Of a stretch of 64,000 nt of DNA, positions 25,580-37,359 are shown piece by piece; the first letter of the stretch is position 1; each line of letters starts with the position of its first letter. Made by a program: the position numbers and the translations under genes. The stretch spans positions 114,439,734 to 114,503,733 of the forward strand of contig OZ023265.1 in the NCBI GenBank assembly GCA_964006375.1. The letters run 5' to 3'. Source of the stretch: Tillus elongatus. Taxonomy: Eukaryota; Arthropoda; Insecta; Coleoptera; Cleridae. The notes under the pieces are model-generated. The model ran no database searches. It had not been told where the DNA came from and saw nothing but the letters and a program-made list of their open reading frames with translations.

Positions 25580-26330
25580 AAAGAGTGGCTAAAAAATAAA
25601 TCCATGTCATTCTCAAATATCTGAATTCAAAAATTCAAAATGCATGCCTTGAGCGTCTTGTTAGCACCCTAATCTAAATAAAAATAAAGTCTTCTAACGT
25701 TAATCAACGTCTGGGGCGTGACCGAACTAACAGCAATTGTTATTCTAATTACGTAAGTTAAGTCGTGTGGTTCTAATAGCGTACGATCGGGTGATTGTGC
25801 TTGCGATTCTAACGAACCTCGCCTCCATGTTCACCGATTTGAAAATAGTATATTATTAATCGAGGTACTGCCTGATATTGATTTGGTTATGTGTTGGTGC
25901 TTCATCCTGCTGGGACCATTTCACATTCACTGAAACTTGTGGGCTTGCTCGATCAGGATATAAGTTTGCCAAAGTTAACACGGTATTATTTTGGAGCGGT
26001 GCTAACTAATAATTATCTCCATTCACATTGCTATCAATAAAAAAGGGACCGATGACAATAGTTTCCAACTATTCCTGCCCGACCATTAACCTTTTCAAGG
26101 TATTGAGTATATTCTTCTCTGATCCAGTGTAAATTTTCTTTAGACAATTGGCGACAATTTTGACGATTAGCATGGTCGTGAAGTGTAAAACTGCACTCAT
26201 CAGAAAACAGAACATATTCTAGTGGGATAACATTCTCATCTAACATTTCCATCATTTGTTCTTCTATGAAAATCGCCTTCCATGAGCTCCTGAGTTTGCA
26301 TCAATTTATAGGAATATATTCTATTTATTT
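25580..26330 (-). pseudogene. DDE_3/DUF4817-like transposase remnant, copy 1
   Basis: The minus frame 26034-26255 has VLFSDECSFTLHDHANRQN, the first catalytic aspartate block, and HWIREEYTQYLEKVNGRAGI, matching the family's HW..E.HTQYPQK.NVWAGI region. Sequence to 25580 aligns with 42690-43180 at the DNA level, including ATATAAGTTTGCCAAAGTT and ACGTTAATCAA. The segment that carries the FFLWG block at 42836 appears deleted or scrambled here. Not functional. Confidence 0.8.
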
Positions 26331-26539
26331 TTTTGAATATTCGAATAATCGATCAATGGCTAACATCAACAGTGCCTGCTTGTCGACTCGAAGTAAGTAG
26401 CTTTTCCCCAGACTTAACCATTACTTTCCATTTGGTATCATTACTCACTGCATTAAATGTTGTTTTTTTTTTGTTCTCGCTGCCTTTTATGTCCAAGCTC
26501 GCGAAATTTCTTACTAGTTTTACTAATGTCCATTGAGAT

Positions 26540-26765
26540 ATAGGAATAGAAAATAAAGATATGCTTCAAATGAGGTATCGCAAGCCCCTACTTCCTATTT
26601 AAAAAATTGGGTGCTGCAACTGACACTCGAAGGGAGTTGAATGTAGGTGTAAGTTTTCACGTTGCAGGATGTCATTTTTTAATTTCAAATTTACGTGTTT
26701 CGGAATTATACATAATAATTGAGATGTTGTTCGATTTGGCTGTTTCACACTATATATAATGTCTT
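26540..26765 (+). repeat. Interspersed repeat family A, copy 2
   Basis: It aligns with 590-847 (CACTCGAAGGGAGTTGAATG, TTTTCACGTTGCAGGATGTC, GATTTGGCTGTTTCACAC) and ends at a short TATATATA. Confidence 0.7.
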
Positions 26766-28077
26766 TTATTTATTCTAATTTTTTTTCTCTGCACTGCCCC
26801 CATAATTTATCATATTAATATGTTGGTAAGACTTTATATAAAAAATCTCGTTAATTCCTTATAAGCTTTGAATACTTTAGAATGGTTAGAGGCTAATAAT
26901 GGAAAAAACTATAATTCGGTTTAAAGAGTAAATTTCATGGTAAATTGATGCCTATTAATATTGCTTAGCACAGAAAAGAAAAGGATTTAAATCTCATAAT
27001 GGAGAACATGATAAGGACCACATCGTCAATTATTACCAATCAATGGTACAAACAATTAGAAAACAAACAAATGAAAATGGTAGAAATAGTGAAGAAAATA
27101 AATAAACAATGATCTGTGTGCCTTTTTATCTTTAAACGTTGTATTTATAAAGAAAAAATTAAAGAGAAATACAAAATTGCTGCTGTTGTCCTTATGATAT
27201 AACGACTCTTGATAGTGCAAGAAGAATTGTTGTGCTACACATGTTTGCTATAAGTTTGGGACAAAGAGTATAGTAGTAGTAACAAGCGAATCTATGTAAA
27301 CAATTATTTGACCTAGTCAGAGAGCTACCATATATTGTGCCGTGTCTGCCCAAAACAATTTTAGTGACAGAAAGGACTTAAGGCGCAGGCAATTTTCACA
27401 CAAAAGGCCATGGTTTAGTACGGAAAAGGAATTACACTTTTCTTCATTACATTTGTCTCGAAAAGTAAACCAGCCAGCACATTATCTAACTCATGAAATT
27501 GTAATCGCTTAAGTAGAGGAATAAAAAGTTTTGTGGAAGATGTATTTTCAGTGTCGTAGATTTGTGGACTATAAAACTGTAGCAAGTTAAATCGAAGATA
27601 GCATATCTATGTTCTGATTACAAGGTGAAATTCAAAGGTCCAAGCTTTCAACTGCATAGGAAAAACTGCAAAGTAATAACTGTAATCCATGATTGAATGT
27701 TTAACATTGTACACCCACTCCTCTTCCCCCGAAAAAGCATAAAAAACCCTCGAGACAAGTAATGTAGGAATACATAACAGATATTTAACAAACCCAGCTG
27801 AAGATAAAATTAAATTCATTTGTCTTGATTGCGTAGTTAAGAATTTTTATTTCCCAAATAAAATTTATTATCAGAAAGCAGTTTAATTTAATTTGCCTAA
27901 TAATATGCCTTTTTACAGTTGCTTGTGACTTTTATAAACATAAATGTCGATGCAACTCATTGTGATGTCTGCTAAGTTAATCTAAATAACTTTATCGCAG
28001 TTGTCTCAAAACTCTAATCTTGTTAAAAGGCGCATCTATTTTATAATAATACTGTAAAACTATAGAATTTTATGTGT
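26766..28077. other. Gene-free intronic stretch before the zinc-finger exon
   Basis: AT-rich without recognised repeats. At 28078-28084 a TACTAAT branch-point-like word lies 65 bases before the acceptor at 28149. Confidence 0.4.
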
Positions 28078-28149
28078 TACTAATATTAATGAATACTTGT
28101 ATTGATATATAAAAACAACTAAAAGTGCAGCGAGACTTTGGCATTGCAG

Positions 28150-28454
28150 ATGCCAGTCGGAGCCGAAGACAGGACGAAGATCGCTCTTCACTGACTTCTT
28201 CAGGAGAGATGTTACATCAGCACCATCCAGACCAAATGGCGACCAAGTACGAATGTCCGTTATGTGAAATGGTTCTACTCTCCATCCATTCCGCAAGAGC
28301 CCATATTGATGAACATTATCCAAGAGATAGTCCACTGTGTCCTGTTACTGAGTGTGGAAAATTATTCTCTCATCCTAATTCTGTAAGAAATCATATGAGG
28401 ACTAAACACGGCAGAGCTTGGCAGCTCATGAAAAGGCTCAAATGGAGTTTCTAG
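28150..28454 (+). CDS. Candidate alternative terminal zinc-finger exon (BTB-ZF gene)
   Basis: The exon encodes about 100 residues with two C2H2 zinc fingers and its own TAG stop (28452-28454). Finger 1 is YECPLCEMVLLSIHSARAH with spacing C-x2-C-x12-H-x3-H. Finger 2 runs from LCPVTECGKLF to HMRTKH with C-x4-C-x12-H-x4-H. The chosen acceptor (TTGCAG, ending 28149) leaves a codon whose last two bases are AT. The exon at 37880 also begins with the last two bases of a codon. A second acceptor (GTGCAG, ending 28130) would be in frame but in another phase. Pyrimidine tracts are poor. BTB-ZF genes such as lola, broad and fruitless use alternative finger exons, so I infer this one belongs to the same gene as 37880-49546. 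It could instead be the end of a separate upstream gene. Confidence 0.7.
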
Positions 28455-28917
28455 TGCTACGTTCTAAGAAATTCGGTTCAGTTGGATTTTTAAGGAAAGA
28501 CATTAAAAGTGATCTATATGGTAGTGATAAAAGTGACATCCAGCGACAAATTAGCTGCGCAGTATTAAAGCCTTTTTCCAGACTTAATTACTACTTAAAA
28601 TTAAAGCTTGTTGCCCTTAATAGCGTTTTGTTGTCAAAATGCGTGTATAGAAAGTCACGTTTTAGAAACATTTAAAATAATTGTAAATTCTTACTATTTC
28701 GTAAAAACTGAATTCTGGAAAGTGTAAACGCGATTTTCTTGTTTGTATATCTTTCAGGTCAAATTCTTCTTCTTGCTGGCTAACGAGGTTTTGTGAAACA
28801 TCAAAGGATATCTACATATAAAAAGTAATAACTCAGTAAATTGAGCAGGGTAGCGAATGTTGATAACTTATTTCAATTATTCATGTTTAGATTAACCTAC
28901 CACCGTTACTAAGTGAT
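28455..28917 (+). other. Putative 3' UTR of the alternative exon
   Basis: AT-rich sequence after the stop. No AATAAA is present before the foldback at 28918. ATTAAA occurs near 28564 and 28604, so any poly(A) site would use a variant signal. Confidence 0.35.
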
Positions 28918-29119
28918 GATTTGAACCTGTGATGAGCACTGATAAGTACACTTGGAGAAACCCAAATCACCACAACATACCTTTTAAAAACCTGACGATC
29001 GTTTTACTAACAAAGTTACTATCATCAGAGGATGAAAAATTGAGAACGCTAAGTGTGTTAGTAAAACGATCGTCAGGTCTTTAAACAATGTGTTTTTTTG
29101 TGGTTTATGTTACTCCAGG
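28918..29119. repeat. Foldback family 2, copy b
   Basis: It begins GAACCTGTGATGAGCACTGA and contains ACCTGACGATCGTTTTACTA and the inverted partner TAGTAAAACGATCGTCAGGT about 65 bases later. It ends near GTATAC at 29119. It directly abuts the 3' end of the R1-like LINE. Confidence 0.85.
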
Positions 29120-29128
29120 TATACTTTT

Positions 29129-30490
29129 TTATTGCGGGGCGTAGTTGGCGCATCTGCTGACCAAGCTAGTGGCTTCCTGAACATCTCTATTACACACTGG
29201 TACTATCTTTGCGGCATAGCTTAACGAGTGTAGAGTTGTCTTTTCTTCTTCTCCTTCCACTTTTTCCCGACTAACCTCATCCGCTTTAAGCGACTTGGAG
29301 CTCGGGCAATCTAGTTGGTTGTTTTCTACGCTTCGCCAGTTCTTGTTTCTCTCTTTTATGATCATAGCTTGTCGGGCAAATTCCATTACCTTTTTCCATG
29401 AGCTCTTGTCTTTCAACATTATTGGTACCATGTCTTCGATATTATGTATCCCTACAGAGTTGACGGTGGTACTTCTCATCTCATTGAACTTTGGGCAAAC
29501 AAAAATGCAGTGTTCTACCATGCCCTCTTTCCCGCAGTAGATACATCTGCCCCCGTTCTCGTCTAAATTTCCCATGCGTTTGACGTAGGCTCTGAAATAT
29601 CCGTCGCCTGTAAGTATTAGTGAGAGCCCGAAATGTATTTCTTTGTGATCGCATTTCATCCAGTCTGTCAGATTTGGAATCAATCTTTTTGTCCATTGTT
29701 CCTTCGTGGTGTTTTGGGACCATCTTTTCTGCCATTTCTCCATTGTCCATCTGGTAGCCAGCTTAGCTTTGTGTAGTCTCATTTCCCTCTCCTCATGTAG
29801 GAAACATCTTTCTTTCACTAACAGATCTATGGGTACGACGCCCACGAACACCTGAATTGCCTGCGTGGAGATTGTACGGAACACGCACGCTACGCTTAGT
29901 AACACTGCGCTGCATGCTCTCCATTATCATTTTATATTTTTGTATCTCTATTGTTTGATGCCATACCATCGCCCCGTACAGTGAAATTGAGTCCACTACT
30001 CCACTGAGCACTAGCCGTTTTGCTGACTTTGGGCCTCCCACGTTTGGCAGTATCCGACTTAGTGCTGCTGTTTTTCTTTAAGCCTTTACTTTTGTCATTC
30101 GTACATGCTGGTCAAAATTGAGAGACTCGCCGATTGTTATTCCTAGATACACCTGGGACTTCGCTGATTTTATCATGGTGTCCTTTAGGCGGAACGAGCA
30201 ATCGCCCCTGATTTTTGGACTTTTTATGACGACCCCATCTGTCTTTGCAGGGACCAGCTGGAGTTCTTTGCCCATCATCCATCTGTCTACTCTTCCTAAC
30301 GTTTCGTTTGCTCGAAACCTTGTTCTAATGCCTCTTCTAAGACTGCTAGGTCATCAGCATAACCAATCAGGGTAACTCCTTTAACCATTTTTAGCTTGAG
30401 GATTCCATCATAGATTATATTCCAGAGAATAGGTCCCAGGAGGAATCCTTGCGTGTCTTCCGTTGTAACAGCCATCGTCTATCCTCTCGT
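29129..30490 (-). mobile_element. R1-like non-LTR retrotransposon, ORF2 C-terminal half
   Basis: On the minus strand it starts near 30490 with MAVTTEDTQGFLLGPILWN, an RT QG..LGPxLW motif. It continues with LIGYADDLAVLEEALEQGF, where YADD is the RT catalytic box (30352-30363), then KSQVYLGITIGESLNFDQHV, and VVDSISLYGAMVWHQTIE near 29985. The last 258-codon frame (29129-29905) ends with a CIYCGKEGMVEHCIFVCPKF zinc-knuckle-like motif and then a variable tail. This order is typical of R1-clade ORF2. One or two frameshifts split it, and it is 5' truncated within the RT. The final long frame suggests a fairly recent insertion. Confidence 0.88.
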
Positions 30491-32470
30491 AATTCTGATA
30501 TTTCTGTGTAAGTGTACTTAACTAGCAATTTTAGTTTTACACCATGGTTTAGCATAAATAAGGGCAACTTGTGTACTAGCCTTCACCTAAATTACTTTAT
30601 TAATTACATAGGTACAAAACTGACGGAAAATCTTTCCCTGGAAAAACAATTTAATTAGTCTGTCCAACGAACTTACGTACTTTTACATTACTCGCCGAAT
30701 TTCATTAAACTATCGATGTCTCCTTATTTTAGCCATAACTAGCTGTCTACAGCAGTCTTTTTATGTCGCTCTAACTTTAGCACTTCATCAATTGGATTCG
30801 GTTTTTCTCTTGTTATGTATCTCCCTTTTTTTCAAGCAAATGTCCTTTAAACATTGTTTTCAGAAAATTGTTACGTTTTAGAATATATTTGACAATGTTG
30901 CCTTTCTCTGCCTAATATATTTAGTAAGCATAGTTTTTCTTCAGAAGCGTGTGGTGGGTTTTCAAACAGGGTAAGCAGTGGATTATAATGGCCAAATTTC
31001 TTATATCGGAAGTCCAAAGTAAGAAACTTTATATACGCACTAAACCTAAACGTTTGATCTTTAAACGCAATTCCAAAAGGCACTTGCTGTTGCTATGTCT
31101 TTTAAGAATTTTTCAAATTATTCTAATGCGAAAGCCCACACGTATTCCACGATTTTTTTTTTGTGCGGACGTTTACGTTTGGTAAACACTGCTATTAAGG
31201 TGGTCGACTATCATTTATTATTTTCTGTTTTTCCTCAGAAGGATAAACCGAAAAATTTCTGTTTCTTAAATTACATATATAACACAAACACACTTACAAA
31301 CTTGTACTACTCGTAGACGGACGAGGGAGAGGGACTTAAATTGCACCTTACTCTAAACATCACGCGCCGACCGACCGACCAATACTGACTCGCGTAAGCG
31401 AATTTTAAACCGCCTACTGGAAACAATATAAACTGCATAAATAAAACAACCTCGCACATGCTGCGGTGGTATAGAGAGAGACAGTAGACATAGAAGGCAG
31501 TAGTAAGTAAGCGATCCCAACCTCCGATTATCTGATTTGTGCGCTAGTGTCTGTCGCATATTAGACAGTGTCGCCGCGTCTGTCTGGCGTTTGCGACATT
31601 GCTAAGATCAATAAATATTCCAAATATCTACCTACAACTATATTTAAACTAAATAAAGGAAAAAATATAATTTAAAAGGATAAATACAATTTTACTAGAA
31701 ATATTCAGATGAAGCAATGCTTCCATGGACACTACGCCCCTATTCTTCCACCTCCTCTAGTACACTTTTATACCTGCTTCTATCGGTGTGCCTGGTTAAA
31801 ACCTTCTATTTGTCCTGTTTATTTCCGCCTCATACATCAGCACAGTCCATAGTATGATGTGCTAATCAGCTTTTTGACGCCCAAGTTTATTTATATTGTA
31901 AACTTGATAAAGAAAGAAACTAATTGCGGAAGCTATGTCTATAAAAAGAATGTTTACAAAATTTCACTGATTTCATGCCCACAGCTTTTAAATTAAGATT
32001 GTTATTTTAGCGTTACAAAGCTTATAAAAGTTTTGAAACCGATTTAAGATATAGGTTATACCTAAGCATTCTAATTGGCTCTTATTTGAACAATCTTTTT
32101 GGAAGTTTCAAACATGTCACAAGCAATTTTTTTCGATGTAAACTCGCTAAAATGGAAGATGGTAGAGAGGAACATGAAGCGGATTTTTTAAATACTTTTT
32201 GAGTCCAAAACAAAGTATCCGTTAACCTTGTGTTCTGTAATAAACACTGCAATTTGGAAGCTCTTTAAGATAAAGTAGCAAAGAACTCCATTAAAACTGG
32301 TCGCACTTCATGAATCGAAAAATGATTGGCATAAATGCAGGATACTAGCTCAGACATTAATTTTCATATTTAGGATCACGTTTGGCAAAGTGTATTTTTG
32401 ATATATTAACATTTTTTTGCGTTTTTATTACAACGGATTATATGTACGCTCAGTGCCATAGGAGAAGACA
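30491..32470. other. Gene-free stretch, part GC-richer
   Basis: No exon or transposon domain was recognised. 31310-31610 is less AT-biased, with CGCGCCGACCGACCGACC and GTCGCCGCGTCTGTCTGGCG. It may be an unrecognised repeat or a regulatory segment. Confidence 0.35.
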
Positions 32471-32474
32471 TCAA

Positions 32475-32723
32475 AATAAAAAGTCTGAACGCAGAAAGTG
32501 CGTTATGGTATTGAATTTTCTTAGAAATGATCTGGCACCAAATATTTGTTCATAACTTTTTTTTCTTTTAACGTAGAAATAGAAATTTTGATATATGGTT
32601 TTCTTTTGATATCGTAAACTTACGTACCAAATTTGGTTGCTATAGCTTATCGATTTTTTGAGAAAGCAGGTACGTGCTAAATTTTATCCAAATCGGTCCA
32701 TTATTTTTTAAGTTATCTATGTG

Positions 32724-32727
<4 letters not shown>
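32475..32727 (+). repeat. Family B terminus and pre-(TA)n segment
   Basis: AAAGTCTGAACGCAGAAAG and TGCGTTATGGTATTGAATTT mark a family B end. The DNA then runs through CCAAATCGGTCCATTATTTT to the (TA)n tract, like 9980-10094. Confidence 0.6.

Positions 32728-32799
<72 letters not shown>
32728..32799. repeat. (TA)n microsatellite 10
   Basis: About 72 bases of TA. Confidence 0.98.
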
Positions 32800-32801
<2 letters not shown>

Positions 32802-32935
32802 TGAAACTCACCCCGGATATGGGTTCTAGGGGTCCTAGATCGCGCTCATTTGAAGAATTTTTTTCAAAATTCAAAAGCCGGGATCTCCTCATTAGTGAAT
32901 TTTTTCTAAGAAAATTCCCTAAAAGAACTTATGTC
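32800..32935 (+). repeat. Repeat family C, second copy
   Basis: GGATATGGGTTCTAGGGGTC, GCGCTCATTTGAAGAATTTT and GGGATCTCCTCATTAGTGAA match 10170-10315 and 42370-42515. Confidence 0.8.
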
Positions 32936-33314
32936 GGAAAATATCTTTAAGGTGCTACGACCCTACGACATTTTCAGAGATTTTTAATCAAAAATGCGCC
33001 TTACTGAGTTTTTGTGCATTTTATTTTTAATTTTTCAACATAATGTCACTTAAGCAATTGTTTAAAATACTTCTCCATTGCACTTGTTTAAACGACGCAG
33101 ATGCTTTCAGCGGAAGTGACGGCTTTAGCATCGGTTACAAAAACACTTAATTCTTTTGTTTGATTGAAAACTCGGAGCGCAGCACTTTAGTTACTTTTTT
33201 TTACTTGAGTTTTTTTTGGTGTTTACTTTGAGTTTTCTATACTGGTAGCACAGTGTTCAGTCCTGAGCTGTTACTTCTATTTTCTCACGTGGTAGGTACA
33301 ACGTTTTTCAATGA

Positions 33315-33502
33315 GTGAGGATTGGAACCTGTGGTGAGTACTGATAAGTGCAAGTTGGTGAACCCATTTCATCACAATACAGTTTTTAGACCCGACGATA
33401 GTTTATTCGTCCATCTGATGACGCTAACTTTGTTAGCGAAACGATCCTCAGGTCTAAAGACTGTATTGTGATGAATTGGATTCTCCAACTTGTGCTTAAC
33501 AA
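33315..33502. repeat. Foldback family 2, copy c (best hammerhead-like core)
   Basis: The outer arms are GGAACCTGTGGTGAGTACTG on the left and its inverted partner around AACTTGTGCTTAAC on the right. Near the middle, the plus strand has CTGATGA (33415-33421), one unpaired C, a six-base-pair stem GCTAAC/GTTAGC closed by TTT, then GAAAC (33438-33442) and GATCCTCAGG. Confidence 0.85.
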
Positions 33503-35073
33503 CGTTTTTTCAAATTCCGCATTCCGTATCGCGTCATACCTTACGAACTTTTTACTAACGCTTTTCTTAGCAAGGGCAGAAAACGCGATTACTCAATTGT
33601 TAGTTAGTTGCATTTGTCTGTTACTTCTACACATTTGTGGTGTTCACAAAAGTATGGTCCTAATGAAAAACTACAGAACTAGCGAATAAGCATCTGGCAT
33701 AAGAAGCAAAAAAGTTGAGTGCAAGTGCTGCCGCCCGATTGTATGAAGGTCGCTATTCTGAAAGGCAACAAGCACGTTTAAAGCTAACATGCACGATACT
33801 GGTAGCAAAAGTAGTAAGAACGAAATTTTTTGAAGTGAAAGTCTTACAACTAGTTACGGAGGTACCTTCGATTAGCACTTCTTGTCAAATAGGATAAGCT
33901 ATGAATGCGGCTCAAGCTTCTATTCGACAGGTGTTACACGAGCAACCACTTTATCCATAACCTTTTTGAGATGTACAGGGATCGACTCCAGCCGATTTAA
34001 GTTTGTCAGTGGCTGCTTCACCAAGTTATCGACCAACCAATTTTTTTACGTTTCGCTTTATAAACGGATGAGGCCTGTTTTACACAAGATGGCATTTTCA
34101 ACAATAAGCATAGGCAAGTTTGGACGGAATAGACTCCACATGATATATTTCATACAGGTCATCAGCAACGTTGGTTTGTTAGCATGAATAACTTGCAGAA
34201 GAAATATGCCTACTGAAAGAAAAAAAAAAACAAAAGCGAAATTTGTCGAACATTTTCTGAGATAATATTTGAAAGATACATACCTACGAAAAAATTAAGA
34301 GGCGGAAACCAAAGGTGATTCTATCTTGCTAAAATTACTAGACTACTAATTACTGATATAGATTTGACCCTGGATATAGAATCAATTGGCTCTAAGTCGC
34401 GCTTAATCAAAGGCATTTTTAGAAAGTCAAAAAGTATCGATTTGTATAATTTGACGTTAGACCGCACGCCATGAGACTTTCACTTTAACTTTTCAGCATT
34501 CATTTTTTATATGTAGAATAGAATAAAAACCATGGAAACCGAAATGTAATCCGTCTTCTTGCATGTATAATTTCAAACTATACTGATGTAATTATTTGTA
34601 CAGGTTGACTTTTCAAATGTTCCTTGATTAATATAAAGTTGTATGACTAGAATTTTTAATGGAAAATAAATTGAAATACAAATATGTTATTGTATTATTT
34701 TCGTAGTAAGTAATAAGTAAATTTTATATTATTGTGACAAGATGTTCACGGTGTTCTCATAATTCAGATTGTAGCATTTTATTCCAAGTAATTCTACACT
34801 TACAACTACTACCTATAGGAAAAGCTTAACTATTTCTGAAAAGCGCTCAAAATATGCAATCATTAGTGTATTTTTTAAAGTCTGCATTAGTTTTTTTACC
34901 AAAATGCATTACAACATATATGTAAATTATAATTAAAATACGTATTCTGAAGGTAGTCACTGGTTTGGTTTTTAGCTCAAGCCTTAAGCCAAGTAAACTA
35001 TCTCGCTGGCTTGTTAATCTATATAGTGTTAATGCATATATTTTTATTATTTAATATTCAAAGTCGTTTTTAA
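33503..35073. other. Gene-free stretch with a diverged family C piece
   Basis: 34370-34450 resembles family C (CCTGGATATAGAATCAATTG, CTAAGTCGCGCTTAATC). Otherwise no gene or repeat was recognised. Confidence 0.4.
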
Positions 35074-35177
<104 letters not shown>

Positions 35178-35689
35178 AACAAGTCTTATGACGTTTTTAT
35201 ATCAATATAATGTATCATTATATTCGAATTAAGCATATTACTATTATTATTATATTATATACGTGGTGTCCATTATAAAAGGTTGCACCATTGTTTTTTG
35301 GTCAAATGCTAATAATTTCGAAAAACCCTATAAAACACGCCGATCTTGCTTAATTCGAATAGGGAAGGTAGGTTTACTGGCACCTGTTCGGGAAGCTGTT
35401 TTGATTCTCTCTTTAAAGCTGTAATTTTAAAATCTACTGATACTGTTTTTTAAATTTTGTTTCCAAAGCTTAAAAATAAAACTAATTTAGTAAAAAAAAA
35501 TATTGAGACAATCCACATTGGAATTTAACGCAAAACAAACAACAGTGCTGCAAATTAAATAATAACTTCTACATAGCTGTGGTAATTTATTCTCTTCAGA
35601 AAGACATTCTCATGGAATGAATTTAGGGTCCATGACTTGACTACAAAGAAGATACTGGTATTACTGTGCCTATAAACTGTTGAAATGTT

Positions 35690-36020
35690 ATATTACTGAC
35701 GTTTTATTAAAAAATATCAATTTTCACCAAATCACCCCTTATATATCCCCTACCCCTTGAAGCCTTACCCAAAAACAATTCGAAGCGTTCATTTGTCGGG
35801 TGCTAACTGTATACCAAATTTGAAGATGGTATCTCAATTCGTTCGAAAGTTATTGCGCCTATTAACGGACAGACGTACATGCCGACAGACCGACCGGCCG
35901 ACAGACCGACCGACCGACAGACAGACAGTCAAAAAAAATTCGTTCCAGAATAAAGTTTTATATATGTTTTGACACTTTTTACGCCGTTTTAGCAAAAAAA
36001 AATCGAAATTTTTGTCAACA
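35690..36020 (+). repeat. Repeat family D, copy 1, with GACA/CCGA runs
   Basis: It contains TTTTCACCAAATCACCCC, TACCCAAAAACAATTCGAA, GTGCTAACTGTATACCAAAT and TTTTGACACTTTTTACG. A run of CCGA and GACA tetranucleotides occupies about 35870-35930. Copy 2 follows at 36110. Confidence 0.85.
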
Positions 36021-36109
36021 ATCCCCACACATTCAACCATTAATTTTATTTCAGCACAGAAAAGCAGATGTTTGATGAAATTAAAAGCTTTCTAATAAAT
36101 ACACCCTAA

Positions 36110-36405
36110 ACCGTTTTGTTACTCGAGTTTTAACGAAAAAATGTCCATTTTCACCAAATCACCCGCCATTCATCCCCTACCACCTAAAGCGAGTTTACCC
36201 AAAAACAATCCGAACCGTTCGTTTGTCGAGTGCTAACAGTATACCAAATCTGAAGACGATATCTCAATGCGTTCTAAAGTTATCGTGCCTACAGACACAC
36301 AGACCGACAGACAAAACAATTTTTCTTACCCCAATTATGTTTTCTATACGTTTTGATACTTTTTACGACGTTTAAGCGAAAAAAATTCTTTAAATTTTTT
36401 GTCGC
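36110..36405 (+). repeat. Repeat family D, copy 2
   Basis: Same order of landmarks as copy 1: TTTTCACCAAATCACCCG, TTTACCCAAAAACAATCCGA, GTGCTAACAGTATACCAAAT, a shorter GACA run near 36293-36315 and TTTTGATACTTTTTACGACG. Confidence 0.85.
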
Positions 36406-36794
36406 CGATGCGATACTTCCACACGTTGTGAAGATGTGGAAATAATTATCAAAAACATTATGATCATTTTTACTTCTTTTTACTAACTCTTACACTTTAT
36501 CAACGAAAAAGCAACACTTAAAGGAATTTTTTTACAATGTCCAGTAACCACCAAAGATTTTATATTTTTTCAAAAACTAATCGATGGCTAAAGCACATAT
36601 TTTATTTTGAAGTTTTGAAAGTAATACGTGTCTAAAATAATTGGTAGATTTTATAATTAACCTTTGAATAGAGAATCAAAAGAGATTTCCAAAAAGGTGT
36701 CGCTCACCTACCTTCCATAGTCAAAATTAGAGGGTGAAAGTTACCCCCGCTAGGGGTTGGTTAAATGCTACAAATTCTGTTGGGTTTCAAAAAA

Positions 36795-36910
36795 GTGTCC
36801 CACTCTCAGGCAAAATCGAGGCGTTATGAGGTTTTTCGAAATGCTTTGCCAAGAACTGCTTAGAATTTCGAAAAAACACAAAATGCCTCGATTTTGCTTG
36901 CGAGGGGTGC
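36795..36910. repeat. Small foldback, arms about 40 bases
   Basis: CAGGCAAAATCGAGGC and TTTTTCGAAATG on the left return inverted as ATTTCGAAAAAA and GCCTCGATTTTGCTTG on the right. A short GTGTGTGT run follows. Confidence 0.75.
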
Positions 36911-37286
36911 GTGTGTGTGTAATAGATATATGTATGTGTATAGATATCTATACTATAGTCGTTAAATCTATAAAATTATTTTTGTCTTTAGCGTATTTTT
37001 CTGAAGGCGGTTAAACTTTTTGGTAATTTTTAGTTGTTATTTTAACTATTATACGCTGTTAGCACAAGCAAGCTACTTGTAAGTACTTGCTGCATCTATC
37101 CACTAAAAATTTTAGCTATAGAGAGCTGTGGAGAGGACCAGGAAAGTTTCTTGAATGACTATTATTTATGTACAGAAGTAATGCTGTTTTAAGTAACAAT
37201 ATCATTTCCACTCTGTTTCTAACACCACATGTTTTAATAATTTGTTTGCTTAGAGTCATAAATTACTTAACTAATTTTAATATAGA

Positions 37287-37288
<2 letters not shown>

Positions 37289-37357
<69 letters not shown>
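37289..37357. repeat. (TA)n microsatellite 12
   Basis: About 69 bases of TA. Confidence 0.98.
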
Positions 37358-37359
<2 letters not shown>

